Source: JBFLYC01 sp040756735 (GTDB lineage: Bacteria > Bacillota > DSM-16504 > Desulfitibacterales > Desulfitibacteraceae). Taken from it: DNA of 64,000 nt. The DNA is taken from contig JBFLYC010000010.1 of NCBI GenBank assembly GCA_040756735.1, positions 1-64,000 on the forward strand, given 5' to 3'. Below are positions 57,015-64,000 of this stretch, piece after piece (the stretch's first letter is position 1; every line of letters starts with the position of its first letter). The position numbers and the translations under genes are program-made. The notes beneath the pieces were generated by a model. That model worked only from the letters and a program-made list of their open reading frames with translations. It did no database searches and had not been told where the DNA came from.

Positions 57015-59084
57015 TTACCACTTATTTTCTGGGATAAACACCAGCAAAAACGGTGTGTCAGAACCGCTAGGAGGCACATAGGTAATTGTCTTGGTTTCCC
57101 CCTGTTTAATGATGCCCAGTACCACACCTTCTTTTGAGCCATGTAAAGTCCCTGCGTTTGGCAAATACCAGATCTTATTGTCAAAGCCCAGCATGGCGCC
57201 TTTATAAATGGTTCCCCTGGGATTGAAAAGCACTCCCACCGTTTGCTCTGCTTTTATAGTAATGGTATATACCACTCCCCGGTTACCCCTGTTTATTACC
57301 TGTTCTCCTGTAATACTATCAATTCCCTGAAGAAAATAATCAGGAAAAGCATCGTTTCTACCGATAATAATTTTTTCTTTGTCTACTCCCTTTATTTCAA
57401 CATCAATATATTTATTGGCCTGGGAAAACGTTCCTCTGACATGAGAGTTTTCCTTGCTTAGAAATGCCATGTTTTGATAATTAACGGCAGTTTGATTGTC
57501 TTTAGAAGCCACAATTGTAAACACTAACTGGCCGCCGGCATGAACATCAATTAGTCCGGCCAGGAGCTCCTGTGGTTTTAAGGTTTTTTGTTCCTTATTA
57601 AGTATGACTTTTTCTCCAGGCTGTAAGGTTAGTTTTTGATAGTGATTTGACTGCAGGTAAGATGTGACTACCTGCTGGCCGGCCTGCATTATATCTGTTG
57701 ATGGTCCGGCCATTCCTCGTTTTAACAAAAGTAATTCAACAGGACTGTCAGTAGTATTTTCTGCTATGACATATACATTAATGTTGCTTTTTGAATCGTT
57801 CTTATGATGATATCTAACTCTTACCCTGTCGGTAGCTTGATCTTGATACAATATGCCCGGTTCCTTAATCTTTTCCGGATTATTGCTTGCTATCAAAGTG
57901 ACATCATCCCTATGGACAATCCTTGCTGCCGCATCAGCCAATAGATTGAAATTAGTGTTAGAGTGGTTTAGGAATAATTCCCCCGGGACTGGGTTGCTAA
58001 ACTTAAAGGCTTCTTCAGTTTTAACAACCTTTTCTGTAACTCTTATTGTTGTTTCTACTTCTTCGCTCCAGTTGCCATATTCATCTTTTACTTGAAGATT
58101 AACTATGTGATCACCAGGATAGAAAAAGGCCCTGGGTTTTTCTCTTTTGAGCTGCCATTGGCTGCCGTCAAACCATGAATAGGACCACCTTTCGGCAGTA
58201 ATCTTTTCCCAATCTTCTTCATTTTCAACACTGTAAGTAAACTCCAAGTCTTCTCCTATAGCAACTTGAGTCTTTTTGCTTGTGAAATCCATAATTTTTG
58301 GAGGTTGATTAGGGGCCACTGTAAGTCTCTTAGTTGTCAAGTCACTCCAGATTCCCACTGAGTTTTTTACTCTTAAACTGATGAGATAATCGCCGGATGC
58401 TGGTTTAGATAAAGCAGCTGTTAGAGAGTTTGTATTTATTTTCTTGCCATCCACCTCAATGGTCCAGACATAATCAACAATGGCCCGGCCCAGGGGATCT
58501 CTGCTTTTATCCTGATAGGTTAAAGCCTGTCCGGCAATCAATCCTTCCGGCAAGGTAAAATCAGCAACAGGCAGAGATATCTGTTTAAAACTGGACGAGA
58601 TAGTAATAGTCTTGTCGCCAGGATTGTATGTAACCTGCAGACCAGCTGCCTCAGCTAAGAATCGTAAAGGTACGTAGGTGTGCCCGTCTCTGAGAACCGG
58701 CGGGGGAGATAAAATGTATTCAAATCCATTAATGACCGCTTTATTTTGTTTTAGGTTTATTACGATAGTTTGGCTGCCGTCATTTATAAAAACTGTCCTT
58801 TCTGACTGATTCCAATGCACATTGGCATTGAGAAGCTGCTGGCTGAGAAACCGTAGGGGAATCATGGTTGTACCGTTTTCTATGTAAGGAACAGCTTCCA
58901 TGGATGTTTCTACACCTGATATGATAACTCTTGAAGAATTAGGGGTTATCACAATCTGCCGACTATATAACCCTTGACCTTGATCTGCATTGCCGGATAT
59001 ACTTGCTGTTATTGGTACTGGAATTAATAGCATGACTAACAATAGTGCAAAAAAGCTGGTTGTGATAATATTTTTTTTGTACAT
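57015..59084 (-). CDS. Surface protein with copper-amine-oxidase N-terminal domain and PKD-like repeats
   Basis: A 689-residue exported protein. The signal peptide (residues 5-29) is followed by a copper amine oxidase N-like domain (residues 40-165: MIPLRFLSQQLLNANVHWNQ, YVPLRFLAEAAGLQVTYNPG), common on clostridial surface proteins. Two PKD/immunoglobulin-like repeats follow (DKSRDPLGRAIVDYVWTIEV; SYSWFDGSQWQLKREKPRAF) and then a C-terminal beta-rich region without known name. No amine-oxidase catalytic domain is present. The role is probably structural or binding at the cell surface. It is monocistronic. Confidence 0.75.
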   Translation of the reverse strand: MYKKNIITTSFFALLLVMLLIPVPITASISGNADQGQGLYSRQIVITPNSSRVIISGVETSMEAVPYIENGTTMIPLRFLSQQLLNANVHWNQSERTVFINDGSQTIVINLKQNKAVINGFEYILSPPPVLRDGHTYVPLRFLAEAAGLQVTYNPGDKTITISSSFKQISLPVADFTLPEGLIAGQALTYQDKSRDPLGRAIVDYVWTIEVDGKKINTNSLTAALSKPASGDYLISLRVKNSVGIWSDLTTKRLTVAPNQPPKIMDFTSKKTQVAIGEDLEFTYSVENEEDWEKITAERWSYSWFDGSQWQLKREKPRAFFYPGDHIVNLQVKDEYGNWSEEVETTIRVTEKVVKTEEAFKFSNPVPGELFLNHSNTNFNLLADAAARIVHRDDVTLIASNNPEKIKEPGILYQDQATDRVRVRYHHKNDSKSNINVYVIAENTTDSPVELLLLKRGMAGPSTDIMQAGQQVVTSYLQSNHYQKLTLQPGEKVILNKEQKTLKPQELLAGLIDVHAGGQLVFTIVASKDNQTAVNYQNMAFLSKENSHVRGTFSQANKYIDVEIKGVDKEKIIIGRNDAFPDYFLQGIDSITGEQVINRGNRGVVYTITIKAEQTVGVLFNPRGTIYKGAMLGFDNKIWYLPNAGTLHGSKEGVVLGIIKQGETKTITYVPPSGSDTPFLLVFIPENKW

Positions 59085-59386
59085 TGCTGCCCTCCTGTTT
59101 TCTCATTGTGTGCCCATACGCTGATGATGCTTACACTATTTTATATAGACTGTAGCCCCTTTAAAAAAGTTTCGTCCTTTTATTGGTAAAATACGTAAGA
59201 GGTTTTTTTGTTTTTGGGTGTAACAAAACAGCAATTTTAGCTACTAAATAAGTAAGAAGATGAGCAGGCTCTAATTCCCTTTGGTTTCTTTGCCTGAGTT
59301 CTTCTTTGGCGGTATGGTTGAGGGGAAGGAAGTACCCGCAGCGTAAATGCGTGACAACTCTAAGTCTAACAAGGAGGTATTTGTAG
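59085..59386. other. Intergenic region between divergent genes
   Basis: A 300-bp AT-rich gap. The right half (59280-59360) is richer in G/C and could fold locally (CGCAGCGTAAATGCG makes a small hairpin). I match it to no known riboswitch. No clear promoter pair could be assigned. Confidence 0.3.
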
Positions 59387-59623
59387 ATGAAAACAATCGG
59401 TCGGGCAATAGCAGTAACAGCATTGATATTCTTTGTTTCTATAATTGTAATTGCTCCAATAATTTCGAAATTAGGTTATAGTTCTGTTGAAGGTTCATAT
59501 CATGCTGCAACACATGCAATTTTGGTTTCACTTATATTTACAGTTATAGTGTGTACAATGATGATTCTAGAGGAGATTAATGAAATTAAACCAAAATCTG
59601 ATGCGAAAAAGGATAGTGAGTAA
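59387..59623 (+). CDS. Small two-helix membrane protein
   Basis: A 78-residue protein with two hydrophobic segments (AVTALIFFVSIIVIAPIISK and AILVSLIFTVIVCTMMILEE) and a charged C-terminus. The ribosome binding site AAGGAGG lies ahead of ATG 59387. The family is not recognised. Confidence 0.6.
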   Translation: MKTIGRAIAVTALIFFVSIIVIAPIISKLGYSSVEGSYHAATHAILVSLIFTVIVCTMMILEEINEIKPKSDAKKDSE

Positions 59624-59712
59624 TTACCCTTGATAGATCCAACATGCTTCTATACTATTCAACTATTCAAAGAATGATCTTTTCAAAACTTATGTTCAAA
59701 AGGAGGAGGAAC

Positions 59713-59772
59713 ATGGACAAAAATATTAAGGAAATGTGGTATGTATGGGAGGCTTATGGGGCGCGGTTATAG
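59713..59772 (+). CDS. Possible 19-residue peptide or gene start remnant
   Basis: A strong ribosome binding site (AAAAGGAGGAGG) precedes ATG 59713, but the frame stops after MDKNIKEMWYVWEAYGARL. It may be the truncated start of a lost gene rather than a real product. Confidence 0.25.
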   Translation: MDKNIKEMWYVWEAYGARL

Positions 59773-59833
59773 GATTGTAATAAAACTTGAGTACCTCTCT
59801 TAACGAGACCTTTGGCTGGCATACGTTTGCAGT

Positions 59834-60229
59834 GTGCTAGAGGTCTTAAATGATTTAAAAATGGAGGTAAGGATGGTGTCAAAAATAATTAAAATTAAAA
59901 TGAGTAAGACAAATTCTTATTTACTTAGAGTGCCTAAAGGGTTTCTAATGATTGACGGGGATAATGATATTTTCCTTAGAAGAATTGGTATTTCGGGAAA
60001 GATTATATATACACCAGGGCACACTATCGATTCTATGTGTGTAGTATTAGATAATGGTGTTGTTTTATGTGGTGACGCTGCTATGAGCTGGCCCTTGTGG
60101 GCTGGAATCCGTTACTGCGCTATTTTTGTTACTGACATAGATAAATACTATGAGAGCTGGAAAAAAATTATTGCCAATAAAGGTCAGGTAGTTTACCCTT
60201 CCCATGGATTAAAAGTGTTTAAAGCTTAA
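59834..60229 (+). pseudogene. Beta-lactamase-fold hydrolase with internal deletion
   Basis: The frame begins without a convincing start. It contains the first strand pair of a metallo-beta-lactamase fold (TNSYLLRVPKGFLMIDGDND) directly joined to a late part (GKIIYTPGHTIDSMCVVLDN, GVVLCGDAAMSWPL, VVYPSHGLKVFKA). The HxHxDH zinc motif that should lie between is absent, so an internal deletion has removed it. Later His and Asp ligands (PGHT, GDAA, SHG) are kept. Inactive remnant is the best reading. Confidence 0.65.
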
Positions 60230-60335
60230 ATTGTAAATATGAATCTAAGCCTTATTTGCTGTATAGCTGTTGCTCTGGGGTTTGAGGAAGATGTAATAAA
60301 TAAAAGGTCTTGCTATCTGGGGAGTGACATCAGGA

Positions 60336-62708
60336 ATGAAAAAATTAAATTTGCTTTATGTGCTTGTGCTGTTTGTGCTGTTAGCAGGTTTAATGCTTGC
60401 ACAGGGCAAAGGAGATGCTTTAGCTTCTCCTGAAAATACGGAAATAAAGATAGTAATTTTTCCAAGTATTAACCATAATAACGGCTCATATAACAGGCTG
60501 CAGGAGCTGGCAGAAATCTATGAACAAAAACACCAGGGAATCTCCCTAAAAATAGAACGTGTTTACCCTAAACGTTTCTCTTTCGGTACCATCTACTGGG
60601 GACGCGAGCAAAGTGTGGACAGTCTATTACTTGAAGCCAGCAGACAAGGGGCAGATATCATAGCAGGGTTGAGCTTTGATCACCTCCCGATACTTGCTGC
60701 CTCAAATATAGTGGTTTCTTTGGACCAGGAGATTTGGCAAGAGGGATTGCCTGCTGTTACAGGGCCGGCAATGGATGCTATGGGTGGACAGACTCTGGCT
60801 GTTACACCATTTTTTTCCAGCTACGCACTAATGTTTCATGCTGGCAATATGGAAGAGCTGCCCTTGAAGGAAGCAGCCCTGGCTTCCCAAAAAAGTTGGG
60901 AAGAATTTGGCTCTCTTCTCCACCAACAGGGTTTAGTTCTTGCCCTGGAAAATAGGGGTAACTTTTTTGAAGCATATCGTTTAACCCAACCCTTTGGGGT
61001 TGAACTCATTAAAAGTAAGAAGGGGAAGGTAAGTATAAATCGTGAAGCCGTAGACAGGTGGTTTAATCTTATGACGCCACCAGGGGCAAGTGGGTCTTTG
61101 AGTGAGGTATCATCTCCACCCCTTGCGGGTAATTACCAGTTTCTCATTAATGAAGAAGCGGATGTCTCCCTGGTCACTCCCCTGCAAGCTCGTGCTGCGG
61201 TTTATTACCATAAGGATTTAAGTCTTTTACCTGTTCCTACCTGGGAAGAAGTCCCGGGGATTGCTCCTGTGTGGAGTGATGATTTTGCTGCAGTGGTTAA
61301 AGGAGCTAAAAATGAAGAAATTGCAAAAGATTTCATAGCATGGCTTGCTGGACCGGAAGCAGCGCAGTTGGCAGTTAATATTGAACTGCCTGTCCTGGAA
61401 ACCAAGGAATCTTTTGACCGTTACCAACTGGAGGATGCAAGCAGCTTTCTAAGTGTTCTTCCTGTACACGAAGGTGCTTTTAGGCAAACAGGTTTGGAGG
61501 TATTTGCGGCTCATAAAGCACCGGTTCCTTCTGTATCAGGTCTTAACCAGGTGTATTATAATCTATATGATTTTCCCTATTGGATTGCCTATGATGGCAA
61601 GCCTCATCTTGATTATGCCTTTGAAAACTTGGAGTTTACCATTAGCCGTTCAATGACAATTCCTGATTACATGAAACTGGGCTTAATAATAATAGGACTC
61701 ATATTCATAATTTTGCTTATAATCATGGCTTCTTTGGTTAGATTGATTATTTTAAAGGGAGAGCGTAGAAGAAGATACTTTAGTCGCTTAAAAGCTTTAT
61801 ACACAAAAGGCATATTAATTCTAGTTGTCATGGTTGTTTTTGCGGGAGCCTTTGGGTATATGGGCAATGATTGGACCATTGTGAGAAATCTTGAGGTTCC
61901 CTTAGAAAAAATGCATGAAGATGAAGAACAGGCAAAGATTGTATTTCTTGCTGACCTGCATGCCAAAAATACACCATTATTCAGGTTTACCTTAGAACGT
62001 GCTCTAAAAAATGTAGAAGCCGATGCTATTGTACTGGGAGGAGACTATGTCGATGTCCGTGTATCTGACACAACAGCATTAAAATGGCTGGCCGGCGTTA
62101 TTAAAGATACCGGAATCCCAACTTACTTTATACTCGGAGATTCAGATGTATATTTTCGTACTCCCGAAGGTTACAACAGAATTGCTGTTATCCTGGAAGA
62201 CGCGGGGTTTCATAACCTGCAAAAGACTCCTGCCAGGTTGGCTGATAATATTTGGCTGTCCAATGTGCAATATTACAATCGCTACAATGAGAGTTCCACA
62301 GACAGCGACCATGAATTAAACATTTTTGATGATCCTGTGTGGACTCAAATGCAGTTGGACGAGAACATTATAATTGGCGTAGTACACCAACCTGTGAGTT
62401 TATTGCGCTATCTTGCAGATGAGCCTGCTGGAGTATATCCTGTACGGGAAGAGCAGATGCGGCACATAAGGGTAAAACCTGATTTGATTTTGGCAGCTCA
62501 TACTCATGGGGGACAAATCAGATTGCCCTGGTACGGGGCCTTTGAAGTTCTGGACTTTATAGGGCAAAAGTATACCCAAGGGTACTATGAAGAGAATAAT
62601 ATGAAGATGTATGTTACAACAGGACTTGGCGCAAACGGTTCGTTTCCAATGCATTTCCGCCTTTTTAACCCTCCGGAGGTTACTGTTGTTCATCTAAAAC
62701 CCCGGTAA
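60336..62708 (+). CDS. Solute-binding domain fused to a membrane-anchored metallophosphoesterase
   Basis: A 790-residue protein. An N-terminal signal/anchor is followed by a family 1 type solute-binding fold (residues ~35-440: RLQELAEIYEQKHQGISLKI, SLLLEASRQGADIIAGLSFD, EIAKDFIAWLAGPEAAQLAV). Two membrane helices follow (about 447-472 and 490-510). Then comes a calcineurin-like phosphoesterase (540-790): FLADLHAKN, LGGDYVD, ILGDSD, VVHQP and LAAHTHGGQIRLPW. The motif normally GNHD reads GDSD, losing its Asn and catalytic His. I know no family with this order. ATG 60336 or GTG 60324 could start it. Confidence 0.8.
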   Translation: MKKLNLLYVLVLFVLLAGLMLAQGKGDALASPENTEIKIVIFPSINHNNGSYNRLQELAEIYEQKHQGISLKIERVYPKRFSFGTIYWGREQSVDSLLLEASRQGADIIAGLSFDHLPILAASNIVVSLDQEIWQEGLPAVTGPAMDAMGGQTLAVTPFFSSYALMFHAGNMEELPLKEAALASQKSWEEFGSLLHQQGLVLALENRGNFFEAYRLTQPFGVELIKSKKGKVSINREAVDRWFNLMTPPGASGSLSEVSSPPLAGNYQFLINEEADVSLVTPLQARAAVYYHKDLSLLPVPTWEEVPGIAPVWSDDFAAVVKGAKNEEIAKDFIAWLAGPEAAQLAVNIELPVLETKESFDRYQLEDASSFLSVLPVHEGAFRQTGLEVFAAHKAPVPSVSGLNQVYYNLYDFPYWIAYDGKPHLDYAFENLEFTISRSMTIPDYMKLGLIIIGLIFIILLIIMASLVRLIILKGERRRRYFSRLKALYTKGILILVVMVVFAGAFGYMGNDWTIVRNLEVPLEKMHEDEEQAKIVFLADLHAKNTPLFRFTLERALKNVEADAIVLGGDYVDVRVSDTTALKWLAGVIKDTGIPTYFILGDSDVYFRTPEGYNRIAVILEDAGFHNLQKTPARLADNIWLSNVQYYNRYNESSTDSDHELNIFDDPVWTQMQLDENIIIGVVHQPVSLLRYLADEPAGVYPVREEQMRHIRVKPDLILAAHTHGGQIRLPWYGAFEVLDFIGQKYTQGYYEENNMKMYVTTGLGANGSFPMHFRLFNPPEVTVVHLKPR

Positions 62709-62744
62709 CTATGGTAGCTTACTAATTTTTTCATTAACAGGGAG

Positions 62745-62918
62745 GTGGACATTATTTTTGAGGTAATAATAATTATTATTTTAGGTCTTGCAATTATTGG
62801 CTCTATTGCAGCATGGTTAAATACAAAAATTATTCTTGAGGAATTAGCTCTTATAAAAAAGGAGTTAGGTATTAAGGAGGATAATTATACCAGCTTTTTG
62901 GATGAGGCTGATGAATGA
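62745..62918 (+). CDS. Small membrane protein with unusual start
   Basis: A 57-codon frame: one helix (IIIIILGLAIIGSIAAWL) and a charged helical tail (LEELALIKKELGIKEDNYTS) ending DEADE. No ATG exists. GTG 62745 overlaps the ribosome binding site GGGAGGTGG; ATT 62751 lies at a better distance from it. The coding pattern is convincing but the start is uncertain. Confidence 0.5.
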   Translation: MDIIFEVIIIIILGLAIIGSIAAWLNTKIILEELALIKKELGIKEDNYTSFLDEADE

Positions 62919-63032
62919 AGACATAACTGTGCTTTTGCTTAAGATTAAAGTAGAAGAGAGAAATGAACCTTAATACTAAAAATCCTCTATCATGAGCATG
63001 AATTTGATAGAGTTGAGTTGTAACCTAGAGCA

Positions 63033-63188
63033 ATGGGAGATTGGCTGGACTGGAATTTAGAAGTTATTCCAAATAATTTAAATGGACCGGTAACAGCAAT
63101 AATTTTAGAGATTGAATATGCCGATGGTACTATCAAGGAAGAAGATTTTACCGATGAAGTTTTGGAAATGATGGGAGGAAGGCAATAA
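63033..63188 (+). CDS. Hypothetical 51-residue acidic protein
   Basis: MGDWLDWNLEVIPNNLNGPV followed by ILEIEYADGTIKEEDFTDEV and a short end. It is soluble and acidic. ATG 63033 is the first start after an in-frame stop; the ribosome binding site is weak. The family is unknown. Confidence 0.4.
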   Translation: MGDWLDWNLEVIPNNLNGPVTAIILEIEYADGTIKEEDFTDEVLEMMGGRQ

Positions 63189-63224
63189 AAATTTAACCAT
63201 AAGTGTAGATAAGGGGCGAGGAAG

Positions 63225-63473
63225 ATGTTAGAGTTATTTTTGAAATATATTTGGATTATACCTGTATTGTTATCTATTAAGGCTGCATTGACAATGGATG
63301 ACAAAACAAATGTTAAAAGAACAATAGACATCATGGTCATTGGTTCCATAACGTTTTTTGTGGCTACATTCTTTGGTCAAGACAGTCTTAAAGTTATAGG
63401 TGTTTTGATTTTCTTTTATGGATTAGGCCTGGTTACATACTATAAGTTTAGGGAAGGTTTAAAAGATCATTGA
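63225..63473 (+). CDS. Small three-helix membrane protein
   Basis: An 82-residue protein with hydrophobic segments about 3-20, 35-50 and 55-72 and a basic middle (DDKTNVKRTIDIM). The ribosome binding site GGGGCGAGGAAG precedes ATG 63225. It is not recognised. It lies 20 bp before the epimerase gene and may be co-transcribed. Confidence 0.6.
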   Translation: MLELFLKYIWIIPVLLSIKAALTMDDKTNVKRTIDIMVIGSITFFVATFFGQDSLKVIGVLIFFYGLGLVTYYKFREGLKDH

Positions 63474-63493
63474 GGAGAGGAGAGGGGTGACAA

Positions 63494-64000
63494 ATGCGTA
63501 TCATTATTGTGGGTGGAACAGGTTTTGTGGGGAGCAGGTTGTGTCATGAACTTGTTTTAGCCGGTCATGAAGCTGTTGCATTAACGCGTGATGAAATAAG
63601 GGCTCAATCAATACTTGGTAATTCCATCAAGGTAATTGGCTGGGATAAACTTAAGTCAAAACAGGGGGCCGGCTTGCTTCAAGATGTAGGATGCGTTGTG
63701 AATTTAGCTGGAGAATCGATAGGTAATAACCGTTGGACCAAAACAAAAAAAGAAAAGATACTTAACAGCAGAATTAATACTACAAGAGAAATTATAAATG
63801 CTGTGGAAAACCAAATACTAAATCCAAAAATACTTGTAAACGCTTCAGCCGTCGGGTTTTACGGTCCATGTGGAGATGATGAAATAACAGAAAACGTCCA
63901 ACCAGGGGATGATTTTTTAGCACAGGTATGCAAAGCCTGGGAAATGGAAGCTCTAAAAGCTGAAAAATTTGGAGTTCGGGTAAATTTGGTTCGTATAGGT
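63494..64000 (+). CDS. TIGR01777-family NAD-dependent epimerase (5' part, cut by window)
   Basis: The first 169 residues of a short-chain dehydrogenase-like protein: MRIIIVGGTGFVGSRLCHEL is the NAD-binding loop, then VVNLAGESIGNNRWTKTKKE, ILNSRINTTREIINAVEN and LVNASAVGFYGPCGDDEITE with the family YGP signature. The GESI and RWT blocks mark the TIGR01777/YfcH (SulA-like) group of unknown substrate. ATG 63494 follows GAGGGGTGA. The end lies beyond the window. Confidence 0.88.
   Translation, partial: MRIIIVGGTGFVGSRLCHELVLAGHEAVALTRDEIRAQSILGNSIKVIGWDKLKSKQGAGLLQDVGCVVNLAGESIGNNRWTKTKKEKILNSRINTTREIINAVENQILNPKILVNASAVGFYGPCGDDEITENVQPGDDFLAQVCKAWEMEALKAEKFGVRVNLVRIG

Noticed and set aside
57853..58095. 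Plus-strand frame inside the surface-protein gene
   Set aside because: Shadow of the minus-strand gene; no start signal.
59260..59386. Possible riboswitch in the leader of the small membrane protein gene
   Set aside because: GC-richer and slightly foldable, but it does not match c-di-AMP, c-di-GMP, preQ1 or other aptamer consensus I can recall.
1..64000. CRISPR array, rRNA, tRNA or prophage
   Set aside because: No regularly spaced direct repeats, rRNA or tRNA signatures, or phage structural genes were seen in reading both strands.

Overview
The window looks like a low-to-moderate GC chromosome segment of an anaerobic, Gram-positive Clostridia-type bacterium (Firmicutes). This is an inference. 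It rests on strong GGAGG-type ribosome binding sites, lipobox lipoproteins, an oxygen-sensitive ThiH/ThiG/ThiF/ThiS thiamin pathway, TPP and cobalamin riboswitches, a TRAP uronate operon, a two-HMA CopA ATPase and many two-gene toxin-antitoxin modules. I saw no rRNA, tRNA, CRISPR array or phage structural gene.

Layout. (1) 0-10.6 kb: remains of a type III restriction-modification locus (mod, then res) that has been broken. The mod piece has a frameshift and ends against an IS1182-type transposase fragment. Next comes an intact five-gene exopolysaccharide cluster (2.4-9.8 kb: GH8-like lipoprotein, membrane GGDEF-like protein, DUF2334 deacetylase-like protein, GT2 synthase, BcsB-like protein). 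A middle piece of res follows. (2) 10.7-12.5 kb: an AT-rich two-gene type II restriction-modification pair with its own promoter. (3) 12.8-15.8 kb: a full IS91-type transposase and a patchwork of broken pieces (FtsX permease, D-amino acid aminotransferase, second IS91 tail). (4) 15.8-23.2 kb, minus strand: a seven-gene operon behind a cobalamin riboswitch. It encodes a Dpp/Nik-type ABC transporter with a SAM methyltransferase and a short QueG-like 8Fe-8S protein. A third res fragment lies just beyond it. (5) 23.8-26.4 kb: a transglutaminase-like protein and intact and decayed toxin-antitoxin pairs. (6) 26.5-32.5 kb, minus strand: thiSFGHEC-tenI behind two TPP riboswitches in series, each with its own terminator. 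(7) 32.5-35 kb: transposase tail, PadR regulator, SelD and HflC debris, VapBC with a palindromic operator. (8) 35-43.3 kb: ROK regulator, TRAP transporter, UroD-like protein, UxuB and UxuA, a hexuronate catabolism unit. (9) 43.4-47.2 kb: CopA copper ATPase bracketed by two paralogous 68/69-residue membrane proteins with internal repeats. (10) 47.2-48.5 kb: sigma-54 activator debris and an AbrB/PIN toxin-antitoxin pair. (11) 48.7-57 kb: GntR regulator, FGGY kinase, class I aldolase, zinc dehydrogenase and a polyamine-type ABC importer with a fused double permease, probably one sugar/polyol catabolic operon. (12) 57-64 kb: a copper-amine-oxidase-N-domain surface protein, a decayed beta-lactamase-fold gene, an unusual solute-binding-protein/metallophosphoesterase fusion, several small ORFs, and the start of an epimerase cut by the window edge.

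Most distinctive items: the cobalamin-riboswitch transporter operon; the exopolysaccharide cluster whose GGDEF-like protein has lost its active site but kept the RxxD inhibitory site; the SBP-phosphoesterase fusion; the paired repeat proteins around copA; the tandem TPP riboswitches; and the collinear fragments of one type III R-M locus spread over 23 kb.
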